Source: Nemopilema nomurai
Taxonomy: Eukaryota > Cnidaria > Scyphozoa > Rhizostomeae > Rhizostomatidae
DNA: 64,000 nt
Assembly: GCA_003864495.1 (NCBI GenBank)
Contig: ML133436.1
Location: 4,568,212 to 4,632,211 of the forward strand
Reading direction: 5' to 3'
This document shows, in pieces, positions 1 to 11,308 of this stretch. The notes beneath the pieces were generated by a model that was not told the DNA's origin, made no database searches, and saw only the letters and a list, made by a program, of their open reading frames with translations. Each line of letters opens with the position of its first letter. Position 1 is the first letter of the stretch. The translations under genes and the position numbers were made by a program.

Positions 1-2223
1 ACTGACAACTAAGTATTGTTTTTCTTCATTTTACTATGGTGGTGACACAGAAGATGCTCTAGCTATTGCCGTGGTGTCAAAACGAAAAAGATAACTTCAT
101 AACGAAAGGAAAAACGTTTGTAGGCACAAAGACTAGCGCAGATAGGTGCTATCAATTAGACCTTTCAATTTATCTACTAGACTCTCCAAACTTCTGTTTT
201 ATTCCCTTTCGATATTTATATAGAATGACCGTAATATCCCAAGAACTTGTTTGTGCCTCCAGAACGCTAATAGAAATTCAGCTCGACGCGCATTGCTTTG
301 CGAATCCTCGTCTTCGAAAAAAAGATTTCTCCGCAGGAAGTTCAAAGAGGAGATTAACGCCTGCATCGCTTTCAAGGGAGAGGCTAACAGTATAAACTGA
401 TCGTTTACATGCATGTTGTAACATGTTGCGCAGAGCCAAAAGTGTTGGATGGGGTGGTCAAGTGATCCAACATTGTTAATATGGTCTTCTTAATATGTTG
501 GATTTGACAATTCCAAAGCTTGTTTAAGAAAAGTGTATCGATTGGACTAGCCTTGTCTTATGTTTTCTTATGATCATGTTACGTTCTCAACTCTATATAC
601 AGCTTTCTTTATGCTATTAAGTACTTGCACACCATTGCACGCCGGTAAGTAATTGCACACCATTGCACGCCTCGGCACCACAAGGAGTGTGATTCATCGC
701 ACCCCTACCATTTTATTCCCAGCATTGACTGAAATTCAAAAAAAATTTAAAAGCTAGTATAACTTTGGAGCATAAAAGTTGAAAGCGACATAGATAGGTA
801 GGTATAGGTACCCAAGTATAAAAATCTTCCAGGTTATTTCAGAGAAAGGGTCTGCATTAAAGTGTTTTTTATGTCAGAAAATTTAATTTCAAGGTTTGTA
901 ACTGACACATTTGAAGAAAGCCTAGAATGAACTAACTTTGACTTTTCATTCACAAAATCTCTCTAAATTTCCCTGAAGACAATGACTTTGGTGACATCAA
1001 GTAATTAAATGTCAGCAAATACTTAAACAACAAGTCTCTCCTAAATTACAAGAAGACTAAAATGTCCTAGTCAAAAAATAAAGATTCAATCATACACTTC
1101 ATATTTCTTTTGTGGTTAAATGGTTGTTTCGGGTCTTACTCCTAGAAAACAGGGGGCTCAGGTGCCATCTCCCTTATTGTTTCCAGGTCTTAGGGTAAGG
1201 TTTATGCTTGCAGCCAATGGAGGTGTGAAACTAAGAGGCCTCACAAGAAATCACATAAAATTACCAATAATGGCTGTTAGAGCAGCCTTAGTGAGGTTGC
1301 CCCCCCAGAACATGTATCCTCCACACTTTTTCAAAGCCTTTAAAAAGTTTTTGACATTGCTGCAACCTGAATCAAACACTAAAATTTGTCAAAATTCAAG
1401 TCCACAATTTTGTGACAAAAACATGGAAATTCACATTATTTTTTTGAAATTTAGCACCATGTACAGTTTTGCTTGGCTTCTCTCCATTGTTTGGCTTCTT
1501 CTTTTAGTTTCATGTGGTTACTCTTCTGCACTAAAGCATTTAAGAGGCTTCTAACAATTTTGATCGAGACATAGAAAATCTTTGCAAGAGTAATTTAGCT
1601 TCTTGTCCTTTAGAATAATTGTACAATTGTTGTGGGTTGGCTATGCTGAACATTTTTTATACTGCAGAGCCATCACAGGTCAGTCAGTTTGCCTTTGTCT
1701 CAAATGTATTACATTGCATAATTAAAGGACAAATCTACCATTTAAATGGTTCTGAAAATTTATTGTGTTTGTTTAACATCTTAAAATATTGTGTTTACTG
1801 CTTTTACAAAAATATGTACTGTTTTTAGTTTTATCTCAACTTGTTGATACAAAAGGTAACACTGGAGCACTTGCTCTGGAGAACTGTTGAAAATCTTCAT
1901 AAAAAATTCCAACATCATGGACAAAAGGGGAAACCTTCTTGTGCCTAAACTGCTCATTTGTCAAAAAGTCCAAATGATTGGAGTATATATTGGTTTGTTA
2001 ATTATTTTATCTTAGTGCCTTATTTCAAAATGAAAGATATCTTCATCTACCAAATACTGTATTTTTCTAAATTTACTTATAAATCTTCATTTTCAAATGC
2101 TTCTCTACAGGAAGATTATGACAGGAGATTAGGACTGTAGAAGGAAGAGACTGCTTTGGTGACTATATTGAAAATACCATAATGCGCGGTAATGAGCCAT
2201 TTATTATAGCTAGTTGGTTATGG
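1..2223. other. gene-poor leading segment
   Basis: No reading frame here shows a recognisable domain, signal peptide or convincing exon structure. Open frames at 66-395 and 1120-1554 are low-complexity and unsupported. The only structured element is a short tandem repeat near 620-671. The segment may hold the 3' flank or introns of a gene outside the window. Confidence 0.5.
620..671. repeat. two-copy tandem repeat, 28-bp period
   Basis: Two nearly identical units carry the core TTGCACACCATTGCACGCC. Each unit itself contains the direct repeat TTGCAC. No flanking gene explains it. Confidence 0.7.
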
Positions 2224-2685
2224 CTATGGTAAGGAAATAGCGTCTAAGTAAGCCATTATCAGCTTGCCATGCTCTAGAGAATAACTCTTTTTCAGCTCTT
2301 TATTGCTACGGTTTTTCATTTCCAAAATTCTGTAGTAAAAGGTTTGTGCAGTGTGGTTGACATTACTTGTAATAAGACAGGGTTCTGCATTCAATTTCAA
2401 TTCAGTTAGAGTGAACTTCTGTTTCCCAATCTCTTCGAAAAATGTTCTCACCACGCTACTACCCCTGACTAGATATGATTATGAAAGCGAAACAAAATAG
2501 ACCATAATAAACCAGGATTGAGGCCTAGTTTCGTCGCGGCTATTCGAGATTGTTTACAACATCTAATACTTACTTGGTATATTATGAATATAAATTATGG
2601 CATCTACATCCTTTTGATATAACTCATCTCCAATCTTTTTTAGAAAGAATCTAAACTCTCGATCTCGTTCTTCGGTCATCTTCAT
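2224..2685 (-). CDS. possible small death-effector-domain-like protein
   Basis: Two minus-strand exons join in frame: 2685-2574 (ATG start, donor GTAAGT) and 2468-2224 (acceptor TATCTAG, stop TAG). They give about 118 residues. The first exon has the spacing of helices 1-2 of a death effector domain: FRFFLKKIGDEL, then DVDAIIYI and IP. The second begins with a short amphipathic helix (TFFEEIGKQ) and later FYYRILEMKNR, which could be the last helix. Death effector domains mediate homotypic assembly of caspase-activating complexes. Similarity is by eye and covers only half the domain well; the second half is loose and no partner domain follows. It could be a fragment, or an exon pair of a larger gene. 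The start is the first ATG in the frame. Confidence 0.35.
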
Positions 2686-2693
2686 TAAAGCAA

Positions 2694-2742
2694 CTGCTCT
2701 TCGGAGAACTTGTGTCCATCAGCTGCTCTTCGGAGAACTTGT
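2694..2742. repeat. two-copy tandem repeat, 29-bp period
   Basis: The 20-base unit CTGCTCTTCGGAGAACTTGT occurs at 2694-2713 and again at 2723-2742, just upstream of the small minus-strand gene. The intervening spacer (GTCCATCAG) recurs inverted near 2960 (CTGATGGAC), so the duplication may belong to a degraded mobile element. Confidence 0.65.
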
Positions 2743-3093
2743 AGCAATCCAATTCAACGATTCTCTTCGCGAAATTACATCCGGAGCAAGGAGGCAAAAG
2801 GAAGTTTCAACAAATTATCAAATCAAATCAAATCAAATCAAAACTTTTTTTCAGCAACAAATCAATTAATTACAAGATACGTCATGCTAGTTGTTAAGAT
2901 ACAATGATTAATAACAATAAAGATTACATTATAGGGAACACTTAAGATATTTATAAGATCAGCTGATGGACACATGGAAAAAACTCATGAAGGAGCTATC
3001 AGAGCCATGTGCCCAGTTCGACGTGAAATGACGATGATTTAATATAAGTTTTGTTTGAATAATAACAGTAAGAATATCGAAGCAAAATAGCAC

Positions 3094-3566
3094 CGTTCTC
3101 ACGTGAGAACGTCATTTTTCTCCAAAATGAAATTGCAAAAAACAAGGTTAAAATATTCAATTTAACTTCCAAGACAACTATTGACTTCCTTGTTTGTCTC
3201 TGAGTTGCAGACAGAGTCATCGTAAGGTTACATAGACTCAATCAATGCGGAGGAGCATGATTCAAAACAATTTGATAGAGATTTAAATTCTCCTTGTTCT
3301 GGGCCATTGTTTCATCTTTGGAATAAATTTAGTGCAGAATTTCGGTTTTAAACCAATGAATTGGTGAGAACTCGAAAATAAATTATTTTCGTGCGCGAGT
3401 CGAAAAAAACAATCAAATTTGGTCTTCTTTTGTTTCTGGTGAGAAACTCTGACGTAGGATGTGAGAAACAGTGACGTTACTATTCCATTGAAAAAGTAAA
3501 GCCAATATCACGGTGAGAACTCGGGAGTGGCCCGAAAATTTTGTCGCCCCTTTGTTGGGTGAGAAC
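3094..3566. promoter_or_regulatory. cluster of six GTGAGAA motifs upstream of Cys-rich gene 1
   Basis: GTGAGAA occurs at 3103, 3364, 3439, 3461, 3513 and 3559, all on the plus strand and mostly followed by CTC, CGTC or CTGACG. The first copy is half of an 18-base perfect palindrome at 3094-3111 centred on the E-box CACGTG. The cluster ends about 270 bases before the ATG of the Cys-rich gene. A regulatory role is inference; decayed repeat copies are an alternative. Confidence 0.35.
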
Positions 3567-3836
3567 GTCACATTTCGCTCTGGATCCGCTCCTGCCGGCC
3601 ACGTTGACGTCATTATATCATCAAAGATCAATTAATCGTGTATATGAATTCATAATTATTTTCTTTCAAGGAATCTCTTCACCTAGAAATTCTTTTAATC
3701 CAGAAATTCTTGAAAATAAGGTAAAATTCGCTTTTGTTAGACATTTCGAGTCAGGTGATTTTCTACTCGGGGAATTCCCCCATGCAAACAGTTGTACGGC
3801 AGTTGTACCAAAGTGGTTGTATCATAGTTGACGTCA

Positions 3837-6800
3837 ATGGCAATGGCAAGCACTCTTCTTTATTTTGGGCTTTTCGCTCTAAATCAGGCAACGCCTTTTG
3901 TGAGTAAGCATTCCGAGAAACTGGGAGTTCAATGCAAGCAACTCCATGTAAACGGACAAATGATACCTGGTTACACGAGGACGACTCCCCCGTTATTCGA
4001 AGTGTTGTGTTGGGAGGAAGGTAACTCCAATTGTCAAGGCCTGCTTGATGAAGACTTTGAGTACTGCAGAGATGTCTGTTGCAACCCAAATAAACAGGCA
4101 GGTTTACACAAGCTTCTGGGAATCGAATGCAGGGTCTTGCAAAATAATGGTCATACTTTTCAAGGTTTTCAAAGAGCGCTGTTGCCAGGGCAGAATGAAT
4201 CCTGTTATGACAATCGAGGCTTTTCAAATTGCGAAACTTTGGCAGGCCTGCAAAGGAATTTTTGTATGACAAACTGCTGCACAGACCCATTTATTGAGAC
4301 ACATGGTTTATCTTCGAAGTCTCCGACGCCATCAGGGGAAGGGCTGGCCCACAGAAAGCCGTGTAAGTATAATATTAACAGGATATTGTTCATCACGATG
4401 TTTTGAATGAGAAACTTGTCTCAAAGATGACGCAATTGGTATTTAAAGATAAGGGAAACCCCCTCTCTTTGTGAACTGAAGGCATGTTTATGGTCAGTCC
4501 TAAAGATCAAGGGCTTCGACGCAGGTTGGAAAGTTGAAGGGCCAAGGGAGATCTTAACAGTCATAGCAAAAGATGTTTAAAAAAGCTGTATTGTTTTAAA
4601 AAAGTGAGGGGGCCATGCACCCCCGGCCCCTCCCCTTCGTCGGAGGTCCTGGAGATGACACATTCTAGCCCCAGGGGAGATGACACATTCTAGCCCCAGG
4701 GGAGATAGTTCACGTTGACGTACCCGTTGAAAAAAGGTTGCAAAACCCTAAACCCTTAACGGTAGTAGCTTTTAGCTTAAGCGAGCAACCTTTGGCCTAA
4801 GCGGTATACACGCTTATTTTTAAACGGAACCTACCTCTTTAAATATTTCGGCCTTCTACATGTAGGTTCCTTATAAAGTGGTTCCTTATAAAAAACGTGT
4901 AAACTTGCTAACATATCCATTTTAGAGGAAGCCCAATTGGGTGGTAACGTTTTGGTGGCAAAATGGAAGAGGAATACAGTTCAGAAATGTCAGAGGGTGA
5001 GGGGGGGGGGGGGGAGTTCACTTGGAAGTGTGGCATCTTTCTTAGTGTGGCATCTTTCAGGCTGCAAAAATTTGGGGGCCAAGTTTGGTATAATTATCAA
5101 TAACTATTAATTTTGGGGAATCCTTTAGGTATGACGACACTTGATCTGATTTCAACTATACAATTAGTTGCATTTTGTAGTTTTATTAATTTTGTAGTTT
5201 TATTAATTTTTTGGCATGTAAAATTCATGCATTCTGTAGTGAGACTACAAAATGAATTTTTGACTAATGTCTAGATGCTGTAGCAGATATTTCCTCGCAG
5301 GTAGTGGCATAGGTATGATACGAAAAATACTTCGGTATTCAGTGCATACTCTGAGACTTCAGGGAAAAATATTTTCTAAAATAACTCAATTTAAAACGCA
5401 GTAGCTACATGAAACTCATGAATGATCCCTCTTTAAACTGATTTCAACAACTTGAATAATTGTTCTCTACAGTAATTTCCGTTTCTCTGTTCAATTTGCC
5501 TGTCAATGCACTAAGGCCAATACATTAAACTAGCCTTTGATGGTGCTGGGAAGAAGAAGAAGCTGGTTTGTTCCCCCTTTGTTTTTCAACTCAGCTGCTT
5601 CACGAAATAAGCAGTAAATCCTACAGTTTGGCAACCTGGGTTTGACAAATTCAATATGATTTCAGCACAAGTCAGTTAAATCTTTTCACCCCGCCCAATT
5701 TTACCAGCATTCTTCAATGCCACGCCCAATCACGCAACTTGAAAATTGGTCTAAAAAATTGTAGTAAGTTGGAGGTAGTAAATTGCAAAATTCAGGACCC
5801 AAAATTAATCACCTAATTAATTAATTACCGCAATGACTGATCGCTAGGAATACTCGTTCAGAATAGACAGGGAATTTTTAGAAAAAACTAGCAAACTGCC
5901 TAACCTCAAATTTTATCATACAGTCCCATTAAATCAACTATAAAGATTTCAAATCTAAGATGGGCCAAAAAAAGTTTTAAACGGAGGTTACCTTTTTTGA
6001 TGACGTCATCAAAAATTTATAAAAATTATTGAACAATCAACCAATTACTTAGTCTTATTTTCAATTTTATTTCCCCATCAAATGAAATATGGAAATTTCA
6101 AATCCAGAAATGGACAAAATATTTCCCCGAAAGTTCCATGTTGATGACGTCATCAAAAATTTATGAAGATTCTCGAAAAATCAGCCAATGAAAAATCTCA
6201 ACTTTTGTTGCATTCCAGGGACAATATATTATCATGATTATGATAATGCCGTGATAAGGTTGCCATTGAGGATGATTTTAGTGAAGCTTTGTCGTTCATT
6301 ACTTAATCAATTTCCTCCATTGTGAGACCGCCCTTCAAAAGTCGAACTCTTGTCTTCCCCCTTCTCCTGTTTTCGTGATGCCAGTTTTAATTTCAATAAG
6401 TGTCTTTTTCTTTCAGTGAATCAAACCAGTCAAATGAAAGAAAGTGAGATGCGAAAGGAACTGATTCATTGGAAAAATGTATATCACATTTTCCAAGTCT
6501 CAACATTCATCCTCTTAGGTGAGATTGCATTCGAAATATACATTCTTTTGTCAGGTTTGTAGGCATATTTTCAATGTTTTCAAGGCTTATTGTATTCGTA
6601 TCGGAGATCGTCGATATTAAGGCAGTAGGGGATCGTTTGAAGCGATAAGGGATCGTAAACGATAGGCCATTTTAATCGCGATAAGCCATAAGTTAGTATG
6701 TTCCTTAAATCATACCAATTTTACCCACCTCTCTACCTGATATTACCCAGACCCTGTCAGACCTTATATTACAGGAGTGACTTGATATTGAGTGATCTAA

Positions 6801-7650
6801 ATTTAATCTACCGAAAGTTTTGAGATGATTCTGCTGTATAGTTTTTTGCAATCATATTTGAAATTAACCTTCTTGTTAGATAAATTAGCAACTAAATTTA
6901 CTAAATTTGGTACCCCTTTTTGGAATCTCTGACTAGTTTTCCAAAAAGACCCCTTTTTGGATGCTATGTCCTAGATACGATTCAAATTTATACCCCTTTC
7001 TCAGAGAAATAGCACACAAGCATGAGGTAAAAGAATAACTGAAGTGTATGTGTGAGCTGAAATGTACCAAGGAATAGTGGGTCTTGTACCCAGGGTACTG
7101 GCAAGAGATCGGCGAGAACAATTGATTCTTCATTGGCCCCATAAACTACTCCTACCATCATAGTCCCACTTCCTTATAAAATCACAAGCAGCAACATATT
7201 GATGTGAAATACTAGAATTAAGATATATAGACTAGCTAGCTGTTTATTATATCGTCATAGAATGGAGAATTACTATTCAATTAGTTATTTAACTTTCTTG
7301 ATTTGATTTTAAGGACTCAACTATTTTGTAATAAATTTCAATGAAACATATTACGCTTGAAGCAACTCTATAGTCTGTCACTCACATTTATAGTAACTGC
7401 TCTACTTTTGATAGTGGAATTGATCTTGGACTTGATTTGTAAATTCATCCTGATCTCACCTCTGCTTTAGCAAAACAGCATTTGTTTCGAAAGGAAATAA
7501 TTAATATGCCTTTTTGTCATAGTTTTCTTGATTGCAATGGCTGCGTATGCTCTCTGGAACTGGACGAGATTCAATGCAAGGAAAAGAATCCAACACCCAA
7601 CCGACAGGGAGAGCATCCCCATGGTTACTGTCTTACCATCCAACTGCTGA
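3837..7650 (+). CDS. secreted/type I membrane protein with two six-Cys repeats (paralogue 1)
   Basis: Three exons, 3837-4362, 6417-6518 and 7523-7650, join with consistent phases and encode about 251 residues. A hydrophobic leader (STLLYFGLFAL) follows ATG 3837. Two tandem repeats follow, with cysteines at 33, 58, 66, 77, 81, 82 and 98, 123, 132, 143, 147, 148. The spacing is C-x24-C-x7/8-C-x10-C-x3-CC. A Ser/Pro/Gly stalk leads to exon 2, whose end and exon 3 form one membrane span (VSTFILLG joined to VFLIAMAAYALW). A basic stop-transfer (RKR) and a tail of about 20 residues end in NC. The topology is that of a small type I receptor or adhesion protein with six half-cystines per repeat. Gene 2 downstream is its paralogue. 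I do not recognise the domain. The ORF could start at TTG 3828, but ATG 3837 gives a normal leader. Confidence 0.8.
4651..4707. repeat. 25-bp tandem duplication
   Basis: GGAGATGACACATTCTAGCC is repeated at 4651 and 4676, and a third, truncated unit (GGAGATAG) follows. It lies in intron 1 of the first Cys-rich gene. Confidence 0.75.
5920..6200. repeat. two diverged ~145-bp tandem units with palindromic CRE
   Basis: Each unit contains TTGATGACGTCATCAAAAAT (about 5998 and 6142), preceded by a similar TTTCAAATC-ATGG stretch and followed by AATCA-CCAAT. The core TGATGACGTCATCA is a perfect palindrome that includes the CREB/ATF site TGACGTCA. Either a decayed mobile repeat or a duplicated intronic regulatory element. 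Confidence 0.55.
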
Positions 7651-7927
7651 TCGGAAAGTTGTTGAGAAGGGACTGGGAAATCGTCACGTGATAAAGTATG
7701 ACATTGGATGGATTTCGTGAAACTATGAGCCTGAGCATACCCAGTCCACCGTGTGGGTTTCTAGTCACGTGATTCAGTTCATGTTGCAAACGCCAGACAA
7801 TTCATTGTTCAGCTAAATGGTGCTTTAAGGTTTCAATTATGTCATTATGAAATTTCACAGCTAGTTGTATTTATTCAGATGAGTCACTGTAAATAAATTA
7901 AATGAGCGAAAAAGAATTACAGTGCAT

Positions 7928-7960
7928 TATTGTTAGTGGGTTATTGTTAGTGGGTTATTG
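7928..7960. repeat. 16-bp short tandem repeat
   Basis: TTATTGTTAGTGGG is repeated head to tail just downstream of paralogue 1. A further short duplication (AAAGGACCTTTGG twice) lies at about 8010-8060. No coding potential. Confidence 0.6.
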
Positions 7961-8814
7961 TCTTTCATGGTTGGGTCGTCGGGGTACTCCTTGATTTGGG
8001 ATGGATAAAGGATAAAGGACCTTTGGCCTGCAGCTGCAATGGCTAAAGGACCTTTGGTGGCATTTAGTTAAAGATAATCACATCTATATGTATAACGTAT
8101 CTAATTATTCTTTTCAACCAATAGTGCTTTCTTTCATTCTTTTTAAATTATTATTACACTCTTTAATCAGTTCTAACATATAAAGATGTTGATGAAAAAA
8201 CTGAGCTTCTGAAAAAGATGCCTATCCAACAACCAAGTCATAAGCTAAATGGCAATAATAGGTAGACAAATATTCAAAAAGCTTACCAGTGAACTATACA
8301 GTGAGCTTCATCAACAAGTACAACTTCACAATGCCTACGAAAACATTCCGACTTCAATACTGATCTCCAAAATTCGTGGTCTAAAAGATCTTCCAGAGAT
8401 ATATAAACAAGTGAAACTTGGCCATCAACTATCCTGTCCAGAACGCGATGGCTTTGCCCGTTGTAAATTGCAGCCGCGCTGACTGCACAATGGCGGTATA
8501 CACTGAAAAATCAATGATTTTCCTGACCCAGTAGCCGAACTGTAATAAAGATCTTTCTCATTCTTTTGATCTTCGTATAACATTGAAAAATTGTTCTTCT
8601 AACTTGCCTAACTGATCTTCGGAAAACCATGGCTTTGCTTGACTACTTATTTTGGCCTCCATGTTGAATAGAAAGCAGAAGAACCACCCCTCCTTGGTGG
8701 TAATGGTATGTGACGCAGGCTAACCCGACATTGTTTTGTTTTATCTTTAGTTAACAACACTGCTTGGTTACTACCTAATTTTTCTTGTTATTTGGCCCTA
8801 AAACGAAAAGCCCG

Positions 8815-9198
8815 CATACCGTTAATCCTCGAATAAGCCCCTGGGGGCTTATTTATTTTTGACATTTTTGGGTGGGGGCTTATTCAAGGGGGGGGGGCTT
8901 ATACAATTTCCTGAAATATGCCACATAAAAAGACAATTTTTGAAATTTCTTTCTTTTCACAATATAAAAAATAACCTAAGTATAAAGTAACATTTGATTA
9001 AATTATTAACAAAAACAAATTTTTATGGCAATTCACTAAAATGCCAAAGGCAACCTCAGGAGTCAAAAATCTACAGATCGAGGGGGGAGGGCTTATTCGA
9101 GGGGGGGGGGCTTATTAAAGTTTGTGGTTCTAGGGTGGGGGCTTTTTCGAGGGGGGAGCTTTTTCGAGGGGGGGGGCAATTTGAGGATTTACGGTATG
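8815..9198 (+). mobile_element. G-rich MITE with TIRs, copy 1
   Basis: The ends are inverted: CATACCGTTAATCCTCGAAT at the left and ATTTGAGGATTTACGGTATG at the right. Inside each end are blocks of GGGGGCTTATTCGAGGG. If TIRs begin at CCGT, the flanks are TA dinucleotides, as in Tc1/mariner-derived MITEs. No transposase is encoded. A second copy in the opposite orientation lies at about 11997-12321 and shares the internal AT-rich core. Confidence 0.7.
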
Positions 9199-9443
9199 TA
9201 AGGTAAGATTCACTGCAGCGCCATTACTACCCAAGTGAAAAGCTTTGTAGGTTTGGGAATCCCGTTCTGACAAGTAGCGTTTGTCAATTCGGGCTTTGCC
9301 CTTGATCACAATCACCGCAGACGGGCCTAATGTTTTGGACTTGGTGGTTTGTGAAAAATTATTTGACATTTAGCGAAAATGTTGTTGAGATTTGAACTTC
9401 ATTTATTTTTTCAAATCGATAAGTGCTCAATCCACGGAGAACT

Positions 9444-9596
9444 CAGGGGCGCAACTAGGATATTTTAAGGGCAGGGGTTTCGTGGTAGAAATGGGGCATA
9501 AAGACATTGGATTTCCATGGGAATAGGGCAAAATTCACTTCCATGCCAAAGAGGGCAGGGGTTGTAGCCCCCACAACCCCCTTAGATGCGCCCCTG
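9444..9596 (+). mobile_element. 153-bp MITE with 5-bp target duplication
   Basis: The left end CAGGGGCGCAACTAGGA and the right end TTAGATGCGCCCCTG are inverted repeats. The element is bracketed by GAACT at 9439-9443 and 9597-9601, a perfect 5-bp direct repeat. It is too short to encode a transposase. The terminal CAGGGGCG is shared with the larger element at 17742-19824, which also has a 5-bp duplication. Confidence 0.8.
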
Positions 9597-9927
9597 GAAC
9601 TGTATTTTGATTTCACAGGCCTACTTGTCCTAACCTGCAGGTCGGCCAGCAATGTATTAGTTGGTGGTGATAACGCTTTCTTATGAAGGTTAATACCCCG
9701 AAAATAATCGCAAAATTCAGTTTTGGAAAAGCTGGGGGTGAATATCCATCGATATATGTCAGGTAACGTTAACCCCCCTCGTTAACAAATAAACTTGGAT
9801 CCGATCTAAAAGTTTCTCAATGAAAATCATGTGATCAAGCAATGGGGAAATCCCTTGGCACATTCATCTAATATAAAAGACTGCAGTGCAGTACCTGCCG
9901 ATACAGTCTTTTTCAATTCAAGATAAA

Positions 9928-11308
9928 ATGGAGTGGAGGATTTCATTTTCGTGCTTATTTGTTCTGTTAGATTTTTGTGAAGGATTTCCACAAATAAATC
10001 TAGATGAAGGTGACATGGGAATAACATGCAAAACATTCAAATCCATGAAAGGTTTCGAGAGAAAGAATCCGCCAATTATGGGACAGCTCTGCTACGAAGA
10101 TGGGCAGCTATGTCAAGGTCTTCTAGGGGACGAACTACGTTACTGCAAGCAAGTTTGCTGTGGTACAAAAGCGGACCAAAACATACAGCCAATGGAAATA
10201 AGGTGTGTGGCTATAAAGGTTGGACTGGGCAAAACTGTTCAAGGTTTTGAAAGATTGTCCCCCCCACTTTTCAATCAAACGTGCCGTGAAAAGGATGGGG
10301 CCTCCCATTGTCGAACATTACTGGAGCCAGAGAGATCTCACTGCGAGCAAGTCTGTTGCAGAGCTTCAAGGCCGACAGAAAAACCGCACGATGGATATAC
10401 AAAACCAAGTGAGTAAAGTACAAATTCATATTCAGCTGCATCGCTCAACTGATGCGAAATTAATCTGGAATTTTAACAGGCGCTTGTAAAGAACAAGATG
10501 TAATTGTTCTTTGAGTATAAAATTGGGCTACGTTTCCCCGATGACGCAATGGCTAAATTTAGTTAGGGTAGTTCCCCTTCTAACTCTGAACAGGGAGGGG
10601 GAATTCCCTGGGTTGAAATTTCATTCATGGTTGCGCCTACGCAAGAATCCTTCACCCACACATTTAATTTTCAATCAAACTTTATCATATATTGGCATCA
10701 TTATGCAATATGTTCATGTTTAATTCGTTTTTTTCTGTAGATACCTCTTATATCTTCGATGATGCCAAGAATCTGAAGGTAGAACTGGAGCACTACAAGG
10801 TGTTAACATACACCTTCCAGGCATTCACAGCTATTCTTTTTGGTAGGCAATTTTGTTCTGCCATTTGGCGTACGACATTCGACCAGACATTCAGTTATAA
10901 ATTCGATTAGACATTCGGGCAAAAACGGCTCGTTTTAAAAATATAAGTTAAAAGCTTACAAACAGGATATGGAATGGAAAAGAAATTGATACTGTTTATT
11001 ATCATATTCTTCTTTTTTCTTCTAAATCTGATTAGCGTACTTTTGGTCTGGAGTCGGACTTTGACATACAACCTTCATTAGTCCCAGCTTTAAGGTTATG
11101 AAACAGTTAAAGAATACTGAATAGTTGCATACCAAAAAAGTTTTGTTTATTTTTCCCAGCAATTGTGGTTGTACTGGGATTGGTTTTGTACTGCAAACGA
11201 AAAGGGTGGAGAAGCAAACTAGTGATGCAGTACCTTGCAGATAGTCCCCATGATGTTTCACCAAAAATAGCGGTTCCAGGAAACTACCCTGATGAAAGGA
11301 TATTATGA
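9928..11308 (+). CDS. secreted/type I membrane protein with two six-Cys repeats (paralogue 2)
   Basis: Three exons, 9928-10408, 10741-10842 and 11160-11308, encode about 243 residues. Exon 2 is 102 bp, the same as in paralogue 1, and all intron phases match. A leader (ISFSCLFVLLDFC) follows ATG 9928; an in-frame upstream ATG at 9886 would bury it. Repeats have cysteines at 34, 55, 62, 73, 77, 78 and 93, 119, 128, 139, 143, 144, that is C-x20/25-C-x6/8-C-x10-C-x3-CC. QGFER and PPLF are shared with paralogue 1. The membrane span (AFTAILFG joined to AIVVVLGLVLYC) is followed by KRKGWRSK and a tail of about 35 residues with no similarity to the tail of paralogue 1. A polyadenylation signal AATAAA lies at 11346. 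Likely a cell-surface protein arising by tandem duplication. Family not recognised. Confidence 0.82.

Larger units (their letters stand above)
4363..6416. other. intron 1 of paralogue 1, repeat-bearing
   Basis: This 2-kb intron holds a 25-base tandem duplication at about 4651-4707, a G-homopolymer at 5001-5014, a short AT-rich duplication near 5173-5208 (TTTGTAGTTTTATTAA twice), and two diverged copies of a CRE-containing repeat. No coding exon was found in it. Confidence 0.55.
7651..9927. other. spacer between the two Cys-rich paralogues
   Basis: An AATAAA at about 7892 could serve paralogue 1. The rest carries short tandem repeats and two MITE-like elements (8815-9198 and 9444-9596). An open frame at 8249-8482 has no leader and no recognisable domain, so I do not call it a gene. 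Confidence 0.5.

Noticed and set aside
1120..1554. 144-residue plus-strand frame
   Set aside because: Composition is low-complexity at the end, no domain and no splice evidence.
8249..8482. 77-residue frame between the Cys-rich paralogues
   Set aside because: No leader, no cysteine pattern and no relation to the neighbouring genes.
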